This document shows positions 27,284 through 36,594 of a stretch of DNA of 64,000 nucleotides, in pieces. The first letter of the stretch is position 1. The number at the start of each line of letters is the position of its first letter. This DNA is from Patescibacteria group bacterium (lineage in GTDB: Bacteria; Patescibacteriota; Saccharimonadia; Saccharimonadales; Saccharimonadaceae). The notes beneath the pieces are model-generated. The model saw nothing but the letters and a program-made list of their open reading frames with translations, had not been told where the DNA came from and ran no database searches. The stretch is taken from the NCBI GenBank assembly GCA_004322265.1, contig SCSZ01000012.1, positions 1 to 64,000 of the forward strand, written 5' to 3'. The position numbers and the translations under genes were made by a program.

Positions 27284-27651
27284 TACAAGACACTCCGAAC
27301 GGCTGCAACCACATCATCTGGTTGCATGGCAGTCTTGTCGAGTATGCGCTTTACTCCGTATGGTTTAACATCCTCGAACTTGATATCACCTGCTAAGTTC
27401 GTACATAAAATAATCGGTATTGCGCCAGTGTCGCCATAAGATTGTAATTCGTGCATGAGAGCAAATGCAGTACTGCCCGTGAGCAACATATCGAGAATAA
27501 TTACATCCGGATGAACATCATCGACTGCATCAATCGCCGCCTCTGCATGCGGTGAAATCGATGTCTTATATCCTGACTTAGTGAGCACACGTGCCTGTTG
27601 TTCAGCTAACCATGGATCATCTTCAACAATAAGTACAGTTTGCTTGCTCAT
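27283..27651 (-). CDS. Receiver-only response regulator
   Basis: VLIVEDDPWLAEQQ, VIILDMLL; no output domain. Confidence 0.88.
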   Translation of the reverse strand: MSKQTVLIVEDDPWLAEQQARVLTKSGYKTSISPHAEAAIDAVDDVHPDVIILDMLLTGSTAFALMHELQSYGDTGAIPIILCTNLAGDIKFEDVKPYGVKRILDKTAMQPDDVVAAVRSVL

Positions 27652-28388
27652 AATAGACTCATCTGCAGTGAAGCAGACAAATCAACGTAAAATGTCGCTC
27701 CGTCGCGATGCCTTGTTACACCAATTTCGCCGTTCATGGCGTCAGCGAACTGACTCGCAATATAAAGCCCCAAGCCGCTACTCTCGGGTCGGGCGTGAAC
27801 AGACTGAGGCGCCATAGTCAGTTTTTCTTTCAATGATCGCCACATATCCGACGAAACTGCGGGGCCATAATCACGGACACCCAGACGAATAATTTTGCCG
27901 GCTTGAAGCGCGTGAATTTGAATCTCAACAATCCCTCGAGCGTCCGCATAATGAAGTGCGTTATCACTAAAATTCATAATAATCCGCCTTAGGAGATCAC
28001 GATTTGCAACTAGTAATAGCGGATGTTTGTGTGGTACCAATTGGACATCTCGGCCATGTGCTGCAAATAGTGGCCTGAGTTCGTGCACAATATCTTTACA
28101 TAGCTCCTGAGGATTGATCGGCTCAAGTTCAAATAGCGCATCATCCAAACGGGCCGACCGAGTTAGATCGCTTGTGAGGCGTAATGCCCGTTCACTCGTC
28201 AAACTAATTTGACGTAGCATCCGCTGTTTCTCTGTGTCAGATATATCCCCCGCTTCGAGCATTAAAGAAAGCTGACGAACAAGAGCTAGCGGCGATTTTA
28301 GTTCATGCGCTGCAGCAATAAGTGACGGTAAACCATCGCCAAGAACCCCCCCATCAAGCTGTTCATGCTTCCCCCATGTTGAACCCAT
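27648..28388 (-). CDS. Soluble sensor-less histidine kinase
   Basis: AAHELKSPLALVRQL H-box, NFSDNALHYA N-box, GLGLYIASQFA G-box. Confidence 0.88.
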   Translation of the reverse strand: MGSTWGKHEQLDGGVLGDGLPSLIAAAHELKSPLALVRQLSLMLEAGDISDTEKQRMLRQISLTSERALRLTSDLTRSARLDDALFELEPINPQELCKDIVHELRPLFAAHGRDVQLVPHKHPLLLVANRDLLRRIIMNFSDNALHYADARGIVEIQIHALQAGKIIRLGVRDYGPAVSSDMWRSLKEKLTMAPQSVHARPESSGLGLYIASQFADAMNGEIGVTRHRDGATFYVDLSASLQMSLL

Positions 28389-28465
28389 ACTATATACAGT
28401 TTAGCACGTCTCATGGTTGACAATCATTGTAGAAATTATCTGCAAAGGTCCGTCCTTGGTAGATA

Positions 28466-29155
28466 CTATTGGTTGAATTTGATCGTTGCAATCAGCGCGT
28501 TGAAATCACCCAGGAAAGTATTTGCATCTGTTCGAAGTGTTACCGTTTTATCTCTAATTTTAAAGATCACTGCTGCGCCGCGAATATCCTTCGTGAAGTT
28601 ACCGTCGAGTCGTGTACCATTCACCCCGTTAGCGGCAACCACAGCACTTGAGTGAAGTGCCCCCGTTTTGACCAGTGTGTTGTAGCTGGTAATAACTGTG
28701 TTGTAATCCTGTTGCTCAATCGTAACCCGCAGCGCGTATTGTTGAGTTGATGATACCGCTGGCACGCTAACCGGGTTCAAGTATGCTTCGTACGTTCCAC
28801 CCGTCGTGCTCGCGTCTTTATTGATGTAGACACTCCATGTTTTTGGATAATTAAAGCGTAATTGTCCGTAGTCGTCCGGACCGACAAATTCACGATTTGG
28901 TTCCTTGTCTCGCGCAGCAAATTTGGCCTCATCACTATCGGCCTGAGCCTTCTTAGCGACCGCTACAGCATCATCGATTTTACCGTCCACGTTTGTCTTT
29001 TGTTCGGTATAATTTACAAAGCTCCAGATCGCAAAACCAAGGGCAAGTGCACCAAAAATCGACAATCCAACGATAATGGCCGTTTTATTGATATGCCTAC
29101 CCGAGCCTTGCGGTGCCATCGGCGGTGAAAATTGAGGAGAAACTTGCGGGTTCAT
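28466..29155 (-). CDS. Single-TM protein with extracytoplasmic domain
   Basis: TAIIVGLSIFGALALGFAIWSFV TM near N-term. Confidence 0.6.
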   Translation of the reverse strand: MNPQVSPQFSPPMAPQGSGRHINKTAIIVGLSIFGALALGFAIWSFVNYTEQKTNVDGKIDDAVAVAKKAQADSDEAKFAARDKEPNREFVGPDDYGQLRFNYPKTWSVYINKDASTTGGTYEAYLNPVSVPAVSSTQQYALRVTIEQQDYNTVITSYNTLVKTGALHSSAVVAANGVNGTRLDGNFTKDIRGAAVIFKIRDKTVTLRTDANTFLGDFNALIATIKFNQ

Positions 29156-29176
29156 ATAGCGTCATTATACTTATGG

Positions 29177-29689
29177 TTACGATATCTGTAAAGGCACGAA
29201 CGTATAGAGCGCGTAACCGACAAGCGCGTTATTATATTCACGGCCAGGCAGACGATTGCCGTACGTAATAAACGCGAGTGATCGACCGAGCCTATTTGCC
29301 TCAGCTTGCATTTTCTTGGTAATTTTCTTGATGTCTCGCGTTACCATGAAGGCGTAGACTACTGTTGTGTTATCCGGGAGTGGTGTTAGCCAAAAGTCGA
29401 CTAACTTAACCTGAACATTTTTATCTCGACGTGATAGTAACCTTGAAATCAGGACAAGAACTGGATTTAGTTCGAGTCCAATAGCTTTCGTGCCATATTC
29501 TGATGCAATTCGTAGCACGATGCCATCACCACTCCCCACATCGACCAATACGTCTTTAGAATTCAGCGGGTACAGATCTGTAAATGCCTGTTTGATATAA
29601 CGTCGACGACTTGGCACGTAGGGCGCGCCACGAAAAACGACGATACCAAAGGTTAGCACAAGCACCCACCCAATCCATATCCAGACCAC
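29177..29689 (-). CDS. Class I SAM-dependent methyltransferase-like protein
   Basis: DVLVDVGSGDGIVLRIASEYGTKAIGLELNPVL. Confidence 0.75.
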   Translation of the reverse strand: MVWIWIGWVLVLTFGIVVFRGAPYVPSRRRYIKQAFTDLYPLNSKDVLVDVGSGDGIVLRIASEYGTKAIGLELNPVLVLISRLLSRRDKNVQVKLVDFWLTPLPDNTTVVYAFMVTRDIKKITKKMQAEANRLGRSLAFITYGNRLPGREYNNALVGYALYTFVPLQIS

Positions 29690-29697
29690 GTACCTAC

Positions 29698-29904
29698 CTA
29701 GCCTTCGCTATCAAATTTTTGTTTCACGATTTGAATGTCGTTCTTAAGTACCTTCAAATCTTTTTCGATCGTTTCTGCTAGTGTCTCAGCCTCTTTGAAT
29801 TTATCAATCGCGGTTTCGAGCTTGAAGTCGTCGCTATCAAACCACGCAACCAATTGCGAAAGTTCTGTGATTTTATCTTGAATTGTCTTATTTTCTTTTG
29901 ACAT
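29698..29904 (-). CDS. xseB: Exodeoxyribonuclease VII small subunit
   Basis: Short coiled-coil ORF overlapping xseA; ELSQLVAWFDSDDFKLETAIDKFKEAETLAETIEKDL. Confidence 0.85.
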   Translation of the reverse strand: MSKENKTIQDKITELSQLVAWFDSDDFKLETAIDKFKEAETLAETIEKDLKVLKNDIQIVKQKFDSEG

Positions 29905-30979
29905 CTTGTACCTCTGCCTTCATTATAGTCTGATTTGTTTCAACCTCAATTATCTGACCAACTTTAGCCAAACCTCGAACTAAGGCATAGCCTCTGGCGA
30001 GAACAGTTTCCGGATTTAACTGCGCGAGAAGAGCCTGAATTCCCGATAATTTCTCGAGCTCGTGGTCTATGTGTTCGTTAGCGCGCGCTAGCATGTCCGC
30101 AAGGCTTGTTCGCACTAACTGTGATTGCTCGTCAATCGCATTTTCGACTCGTGGTAGTAATGACTGTACTTGATAGCGAACTGCTCGAATAATTTCAGCT
30201 CGATCTGGCACTAATATCTGCGCAGCATTGCTTGGCGTACTTGCCCGAACGTCGGCTGCTAGGTCCGCCAGGCTTTCGTCAACTTCATGCCCGACACCTA
30301 CAAGCGTCGGCACACGACTACCGGCAATTGCACGTACTAATTGTTCGTCATTAAAGGCCGATAAATCATCGGCACTACCGCCACCCCGAATAATTACAAT
30401 AACTTCTGGTAACTCCTCGCTACCATTCAAATAATTCAGCGCTCGAATCATCTGATCTGGCGCATCAACACCCTGTACTTGGACATGCGCAACATCGACT
30501 TTCAGGCCACCCCAACGATCATCAAGTATCTTTATAAAGTCAGCATATCCAGCTGCCTGCGTGCTACTAATCACCGCGATATGCGTTGGAATTACTGGCA
30601 GCGTTCGTTTACGTCCTTCGTCAAATAGGCCTTCGGCATCAAGTTTAGCTTTCAATATTTCAAAACTTTTCTTGATCGCTCCCTCACCGCTCGGTCGCAC
30701 TACCTTAACAGTTAGACTGAATTTACCCCATTGAGTCAGTTTTGGCGTCGCAGTTACGATGACCTTCATACCATCTTCGATAGGCACGCGTAACTGCCAT
30801 ACGGTCATAAAACAGCCGACACTACCACCAGAATCCTTGATATCAAAGAACACGAACTTACCTTGGTTTACTTTGAATGATGATACCTCACCTTCAACTT
30901 CAACACTTGGATATGCGTATTCCAGTGTTTGGTTGGTAACAGCGATGAAATCGCTAACTGTTAGTCGGACGTTTTCCAT
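29888..30979 (-). CDS. xseA: Exodeoxyribonuclease VII large subunit
   Basis: VEGEVSSFK, DEGRKRTLPVIPTHIAVISS, VIIRGGGSADDLSAFNDEQLVRAI, GVGHEVDESLADLAADVRASTPSNAA. Confidence 0.95.
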   Translation of the reverse strand: MENVRLTVSDFIAVTNQTLEYAYPSVEVEGEVSSFKVNQGKFVFFDIKDSGGSVGCFMTVWQLRVPIEDGMKVIVTATPKLTQWGKFSLTVKVVRPSGEGAIKKSFEILKAKLDAEGLFDEGRKRTLPVIPTHIAVISSTQAAGYADFIKILDDRWGGLKVDVAHVQVQGVDAPDQMIRALNYLNGSEELPEVIVIIRGGGSADDLSAFNDEQLVRAIAGSRVPTLVGVGHEVDESLADLAADVRASTPSNAAQILVPDRAEIIRAVRYQVQSLLPRVENAIDEQSQLVRTSLADMLARANEHIDHELEKLSGIQALLAQLNPETVLARGYALVRGLAKVGQIIEVETNQTIMKAEVQDVKRK

Positions 30980-32003
30980 ACTTCACAATCGTCATTTGAT
31001 AGAAAATATAGCCAAACACAATAGTGCCGAGCAGCAGACAAACTCTCGCGAGAAGTGTCCCTGCGATTGCCTCTGCTGGATGTACGCCAGCTGACGCCAA
31101 AAATGCAATCATAATAGCTTCATATAACCCTGCTCCGCCTGGTGTAACCGAGAAAATACTGGCGGCACCGGATACGCCAAACGCAACAAATAATGTCGCA
31201 GGGTTTACCCAGAAGCCCAGCGACATAAAGGCTACAGAAAGCAGCGCAACGTCGCATATATTCATAACGAGGCCCCATATAAATGGCTTAATGAGAATAC
31301 GCTTGTCAGCACGAATCTGATTAAAGTCGTCATGTAGTTGAACAAAGAATGGTTCAATTGTTGCTTTCTTAAGGGTATCTTTTTTGCGTCCGCGAGTAAA
31401 AAATGATATGACCTTATTCACGCTGCGCGTTAGCCAAGTCGAAAACTTATCGAGACGTCTATGATTACCTATAATATAAATACTAAGAGCAAATAACAGC
31501 AGTGCTGCAGCCGTCAGTGAACTTGTAATAATTATCACCGCACGACTGACATGATGATCATATGCGAGCGAGGCGACAGCCACCAGTAACAAGACAATAA
31601 AACTACCAAACCCAATCGTAAAGCGCACGATTTGTGCCATCGTCGCTCTACCAGCGCTCACACCAAAACGGCTGAGCACCCATCCTAGATACGAAAAGCC
31701 AGCTGCCCCACCGCTCGGAATAATGTGGTTAACAAAATTAAGCTCCAACGCCATACGCGTAATAGCCCAGTGTGATGTCCCCTTCAAGTTCCCCTTGGAT
31801 CGAAGATAAGAAAAGATCATCCCTCCGGTTGCATAGTAGCTTAGTAGCTGAACAGGGATAATCAAAGCCAAAATCCACGGATTAACATGGCCCAGTAGGT
31901 GAAACGCACGTACGATCTCGTGGCGACCAAAGTACACGACAAGCGCCAGCAAGATTAGTGTGATGATGGTAACCCATGAACGAAATGACATACTATTTGT
32001 CAT
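30954..32003 (-). CDS. LPG synthase TM-like (UPF0104) membrane protein; start trimmed from ORF-track 32066
   Basis: Multi-TM; HIIPSGGAAGFSYLG, SVTPGGAGLYEA; upstream codons overlap structured RNA A so start set to MTNSMSF. Confidence 0.75.
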   Translation of the reverse strand: MTNSMSFRSWVTIITLILLALVVYFGRHEIVRAFHLLGHVNPWILALIIPVQLLSYYATGGMIFSYLRSKGNLKGTSHWAITRMALELNFVNHIIPSGGAAGFSYLGWVLSRFGVSAGRATMAQIVRFTIGFGSFIVLLLVAVASLAYDHHVSRAVIIITSSLTAAALLLFALSIYIIGNHRRLDKFSTWLTRSVNKVISFFTRGRKKDTLKKATIEPFFVQLHDDFNQIRADKRILIKPFIWGLVMNICDVALLSVAFMSLGFWVNPATLFVAFGVSGAASIFSVTPGGAGLYEAIMIAFLASAGVHPAEAIAGTLLARVCLLLGTIVFGYIFYQMTIVKYGKRPTNS

Positions 32004-32013
32004 TATAACACCT

Positions 32014-32106
32014 GCGGGTGGCGTTCGGTGGGGCAGCACCCAGATTTGTTTTATGATTGTAATCAACCAGAAAAAAATCTAGGGGCAAACCGGACGACAG
32101 GACCCG
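32014..32106 (+). ncRNA. Candidate structured RNA, copy A
   Basis: GCGGGTGGC-GTTCGGT-GGGGCAGCACCC-[hairpin]-AGGGGCAA-ACCGGAC-GACAGGACCCG, homologous and covarying with copy B. Confidence 0.65.
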
Positions 32107-32136
32107 TTTCATCTAGAAGTCAGGTATAATACACTT

Positions 32137-33300
32137 ATGTACGTCTCTATTCTTGGCCGTCAACCTGCTCTCGGTATTGCCGAGCTTGAAAGAGTGTTTG
32201 GCGGTGGTAATGTTACTCCCCTATCTTCTCTCGCGGCCACGATTGACACTCCCCTGCTTGATATCCGAAACCTTGGCGGGACACTCAAGGCAGGCAAAGT
32301 AGTCATTGACCTCCCTTCAGGAGATTGGTCTAAGGTGAATCAAAAAGTTATTCAATACTACGCAGATCAATGGGCCTCATATGAAGGCAAAATTACCCTT
32401 GGCGTGAGTAGCTATGGTTTTGATGTTAGCTCACGCGAGGTTCAAAAGATTGGCATTACCCTTAAGCAGAAGTTAAAGAAAACAGGCGTCAGCCTACGCG
32501 TCGTTCCGAACAGCGAACCTGCTCTATCAACTGCTACCAGTCATCACAACAAGCTTGGACTATCCGCTAACAAGGTTGAACTACTAATCATACTTGCAAG
32601 AAACGGCCGAATTGTGGTCGCAGAGAGTACCGGCGGCCAAAATATCAGCGCCTACGCCAAGCGCGACCAAGAACGTCCGAAACGTGATGCCTTTGTCGGT
32701 ATGTTGCCACCTAAACTCGCCCAGATTATGATCAATCTGGCTCACCCGGATGCTGGTGCGCGAATCTTAGACCCTTTTTGTGGTACTGGCGTCATTTTGC
32801 AGGAAGCATCACTAATGGGATACCGCGTTTATGGCACTGACCTTGTTGATAAAATGATCAGTTTTAGTCGTGATAACCTTGAGTGGTTATCTCGAACACA
32901 CCGCGTCGACGTCCGTAGCGATCTTCACAGCGGCGACGCCATGACAACAAAATGGCAATCCCCAATCGATGCGGTTGTTGCCGAGACATATCTGGGTCAG
33001 CCCTTCAGTGCTCCACCCTCAATGCCAAAACTTGAGGAAGTACGCAAGAATTGTAACCACATTATTACAGAATTTTTGAAAAATCTTAGCTCGCAAATCA
33101 CTTCTGGCACCCCTGTTTGTATTGCTGTTCCAGCCTGGCGATCAGTTGATGGATCATTCACTCACCTGCCATTTATCACCACTATTACTCAGCTTGGTTA
33201 TAAGCCTCACGAGTTCCACAATGTATCCCAAAATGACCTTCTATACTACCGTGAAGACCAAATTGTCGCCCGTGAGCTTCTTGTCCTCGTAAGACAATAA
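32137..33300 (+). CDS. TRM11/UPF0020-like RNA methyltransferase
   Basis: N-term THUMP-like region; RILDPFCGTGVILQEASLMGYRVYGTDL. Confidence 0.75.
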   Translation: MYVSILGRQPALGIAELERVFGGGNVTPLSSLAATIDTPLLDIRNLGGTLKAGKVVIDLPSGDWSKVNQKVIQYYADQWASYEGKITLGVSSYGFDVSSREVQKIGITLKQKLKKTGVSLRVVPNSEPALSTATSHHNKLGLSANKVELLIILARNGRIVVAESTGGQNISAYAKRDQERPKRDAFVGMLPPKLAQIMINLAHPDAGARILDPFCGTGVILQEASLMGYRVYGTDLVDKMISFSRDNLEWLSRTHRVDVRSDLHSGDAMTTKWQSPIDAVVAETYLGQPFSAPPSMPKLEEVRKNCNHIITEFLKNLSSQITSGTPVCIAVPAWRSVDGSFTHLPFITTITQLGYKPHEFHNVSQNDLLYYREDQIVARELLVLVRQ

Positions 33301-33325
33301 AACCATAAAAGAGTACAATAGCAAT

Positions 33326-34588
33326 ATGCACAAGGAGCCTACATTAGAGAGCTTTGTTGATTTTAGCCCTCGTAATACTTTTCTTGATCCCCAGGAAGGC
33401 CGTCGATTTGAGAAGATTTTAAAACATGAAGACAAGGTTGAGCACAAGAAAAATCTTACCCGTTGGCAAAAAGTCAGAAAAGCACTTGCGATAACGGCTG
33501 CAATTATGACACCAATAGCCGGAGCAAATGCGGTAGACGTTTATCAAAACTATGAATTTGCCGCACATGCAGACGTCGGTATTAACTATATGGCGCCCCC
33601 GCTTGACTCAGCAAATAACGACACCGCATTGTTCTTTTTCAACGGATTTAACTCGTATGATGCTGCGCCAATTATACAAACAATTGGTCCTGCCGTTCAG
33701 CAAGGTATTGATGGCCAACTTGTCGATGTCGTATACGCCAACGCTCACCTTGGTGCAGACACATATCCAGGCAAAAGCAATCAAATAGGCATTGATAATG
33801 TTAATGGAATAGCGGATCAAATTAGAGAATACTCAGATAAACACGATATAAAAAATGTCGTTATCGTAACCTACAGCATGGGTTGCGTCCCCGGCACAAT
33901 GACAGGTGAAAATCTTACCAAAGACCCGGAAACAAGTACTCTCGTCAAAGCATTTATCTATATTTCGTGTCCATCCGACTTTGACGCACTCCGCAATAAA
34001 ACACAAAACGAAGTTGATTTCGTAAAAGCAGTCAGTCCTATTCCTGGTGCCGCATACTCGACTCCAATCCGTCTTGGAGGTGAGCTATATTTCTTAATTC
34101 AACAGTATGAGGGTGGCGATCTTATAAGAGCAATACGTCATGGAGATAGCCTCATTAAAAATGCCGTTGCTGATGTCCAGCGCCAAAAAGCAACAGGTAC
34201 ATGGACCATCTTTGATCAAGCACTTCTGATTGATCAGGCAAATTTTAAAACACGCTTCCAGTCGATCGCCGACAACACATCTGATTCATTAACACCTCTA
34301 GATGTGTATGTTGGTACTGGCAAAGGCGGATATGACAATGTCGTCAACGACAAGCAATCAGCGAAAGATATCACTCATGACGCACAGGCAGCTCATCTTC
34401 CTTATTTAACATATCAGGTACCGAACGCTGTGCATGCTGAACCCGAAATGTCGAAAAAAGAGTACAGGCAAACGTTCACTGCAGCCAAAGTTGCTATACA
34501 ACAAGCACTCGGCCTTCAAGAAGAGATCTACAATGTCAAACAAATGCGAGCTCTCAGCCAGTATCCAATACTCCGCCCGCAAAAGTAA
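33326..34588 (+). CDS. Membrane-anchored/exported alpha/beta-hydrolase-like protein
   Basis: N-terminal TM (ALAITAAIMTPIAGANA); nucleophile elbow VVIVTYSMGCVPG. Confidence 0.55.
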   Translation: MHKEPTLESFVDFSPRNTFLDPQEGRRFEKILKHEDKVEHKKNLTRWQKVRKALAITAAIMTPIAGANAVDVYQNYEFAAHADVGINYMAPPLDSANNDTALFFFNGFNSYDAAPIIQTIGPAVQQGIDGQLVDVVYANAHLGADTYPGKSNQIGIDNVNGIADQIREYSDKHDIKNVVIVTYSMGCVPGTMTGENLTKDPETSTLVKAFIYISCPSDFDALRNKTQNEVDFVKAVSPIPGAAYSTPIRLGGELYFLIQQYEGGDLIRAIRHGDSLIKNAVADVQRQKATGTWTIFDQALLIDQANFKTRFQSIADNTSDSLTPLDVYVGTGKGGYDNVVNDKQSAKDITHDAQAAHLPYLTYQVPNAVHAEPEMSKKEYRQTFTAAKVAIQQALGLQEEIYNVKQMRALSQYPILRPQK

Positions 34589-34610
34589 GTGAATAATATC
34601 GCCTTACCTC

Positions 34611-34639
34611 TTGACGTACAGCCTTATTTCGCGTAGTAT
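34611..34639 (+). promoter_or_regulatory. rpmA promoter
   Basis: TTGACG-N17-TAGTAT. Confidence 0.55.
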
Positions 34640-34674
34640 AGAACAGATTGATTCATAAAATTTAAGGAGTTACC

Positions 34675-34947
34675 ATGTCACACGTCAAAGCAGGTGGTTC
34701 ATCCAAAAACATCCACAATAACGCCGGTCAACGACTCGGTGTTAAGCGTTTTGGTGGCCAAGTAGTTCGCACCGGTGAAGTATTGGTACGTCAGACAGGC
34801 TCAACCAAGCTCTCAGGTCCTGGTACCTTCATTAGCAAGGATTTCACTATTCACGCCGCAATCGATGGTACGGTATCTTTCAACAAGATTCGTAAAAGCC
34901 GTTTCACTGGTAAAACTGCCCCTCGTACACAAGTTGTTGTTCAATAA
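34675..34947 (+). CDS. rpmA: 50S ribosomal protein bL27
   Basis: SHVKAGGSSKNIHNNAGQRLGVKRFGGQVV. Confidence 0.95.
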   Translation: MSHVKAGGSSKNIHNNAGQRLGVKRFGGQVVRTGEVLVRQTGSTKLSGPGTFISKDFTIHAAIDGTVSFNKIRKSRFTGKTAPRTQVVVQ

Positions 34948-34950
34948 CAG

Positions 34951-34978
34951 TAAAATCGCCTCAGCTGAGGCGATTTTA
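34951..34978. terminator. Bidirectional terminator after rpmA
   Basis: Perfect palindrome TAAAATCGCCTCAGCTGAGGCGATTTTA. Confidence 0.85.
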
Positions 34979-36055
34979 TTAGTTGGTTGAGTTAAATTCT
35001 GGATGCTCCTCTTTATAAAGACGTGGGGCTAGATCCTTCATAGCAGTTGGTAAGCCACTTATACGTTGATCTGCGCTCTGTCGGTCTTTCCTGGAGTCCT
35101 CACCAGGACCGTTAGCCTTATCAAAAAAATCAGCGTTGTACATAAGTGAGACATACTCCTGAATAGCTCTCTGTGCATCTATAGGTAACTCTTTAATTTC
35201 ATCCTTGGCTGACTTTTCTTGTTTTGTTTCGGGTTTGTCTTCGGCAACAACTTCAGGCACAGAAATCTCAGCCGGCTCAGGCTCAATCACTCCTGCTGCT
35301 TCAAGTTCTTGACGCCCCATTTTATGTGCCTCTGGAGCACTTATGGGAGAGCGACGAGACTCAGGACTATATTTAGTCTGTATAGCTTCTAGTTCTGCAT
35401 TTGTATACTCTTTATCTAGATATTGATCACCATCGAGTTTTCCAACTTTTGTGGATGATTCTCCGTTTTTGACTCCGTAACCGATTACTGTCCAACCTTC
35501 AAAATCTCCGGTTTTCTCGCCTGTTTTTTTGTTATCAGCATCGTAAACGTTACGCTCCACAATCACGGACTGATTCAATGCATATTTCTTTGGAATGATT
35601 TCGGCATGCTCAAACTCATCTGTTTCAATTTGAACAAGTTTATCAACGGGGATAAAGAATGTATTAGGATCTGTCGAAACTGTACGCTCTACTAGTTTGC
35701 CGCTCTGGTCTTCGATACGAACAACGACGTCTTCACCCTGTTTTATCCCATTATCATTAAGCCATTGCTGGCGTGCAGGATTATCAACACCACCAAACGT
35801 AAACACAGTTTGCAGATCGACTGAAACATCGATTGGGGCACGAACTTCCTCCTCTCGGCCGGTAATAGCTTCATTTGTTTCGGAGCTAGGAGCAGCTTGA
35901 ATATCACCAGACTGACTTAACCCCTTTGTGTGCACAGTAAATCGTTGGTTAAATGCCTTATCGCCCATACTATCAATTCGATCTTTAAAATCATCTGCAT
36001 CGACGTGGATAGCCTGTTGATTGATCGGTGGTCGTTCTGATTCTATGGTTGGCAT
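34979..36055 (-). CDS. Hypothetical acidic protein
   Basis: 358-aa ORF, no recognised family. Confidence 0.6.
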   Translation of the reverse strand: MPTIESERPPINQQAIHVDADDFKDRIDSMGDKAFNQRFTVHTKGLSQSGDIQAAPSSETNEAITGREEEVRAPIDVSVDLQTVFTFGGVDNPARQQWLNDNGIKQGEDVVVRIEDQSGKLVERTVSTDPNTFFIPVDKLVQIETDEFEHAEIIPKKYALNQSVIVERNVYDADNKKTGEKTGDFEGWTVIGYGVKNGESSTKVGKLDGDQYLDKEYTNAELEAIQTKYSPESRRSPISAPEAHKMGRQELEAAGVIEPEPAEISVPEVVAEDKPETKQEKSAKDEIKELPIDAQRAIQEYVSLMYNADFFDKANGPGEDSRKDRQSADQRISGLPTAMKDLAPRLYKEEHPEFNSTN

Positions 36056-36155
36056 TTTTTTGTTTTTCCTTGCTTTTATTCAACTATAGCATAAGCTTTA
36101 CAAAAAAGCAACCCCTGTGTATAAGGAGTCTGCTAGTTATCGTGCAAAATTCGCT

Positions 36156-36551
36156 CTAGGCAGGTTTTTGATCAAGCATACCAAGGTGGAACTTAACACG
36201 TTCAACAACGTCGCCAATAACAACTTGTGATTTTACTAGGTAATCGTCAACACCGAGAGATTCGGCTCGCTCCTTATCCTTAGGCTGCGATAAAGCCGTC
36301 AGCATAATGATACGAATGTTTGATGTTTCAGGAGTGTTACGAAGGATATCAAGTACATCAAAGCCACTGATCTTTGGCATCATCGCGTCTAGCAAAATAA
36401 GATCTGGCTTGAACGCAGTCGCCGCAGCCAGTGCATCCTCGCCGTTATTAACTTCTTGCACCTCAAAGCCCTCGAGTTCCATACGTGATTTGTAGACAGA
36501 CGACAGTGCAACATCATCTTCGACCAAAAGAAGCTTTTTCTTGGTATCCAT
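36156..36551 (-). CDS. Receiver-only response regulator
   Basis: LLLVEDDVALSSVYKS, LILLDAMMPKISGFDVL. Confidence 0.93.
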   Translation of the reverse strand: MDTKKKLLLVEDDVALSSVYKSRMELEGFEVQEVNNGEDALAAATAFKPDLILLDAMMPKISGFDVLDILRNTPETSNIRIIMLTALSQPKDKERAESLGVDDYLVKSQVVIGDVVERVKFHLGMLDQKPA

Positions 36552-36594
36552 TATGTTCCCTATTTTACTACATTTGTCATGCTAAGCACAAACA

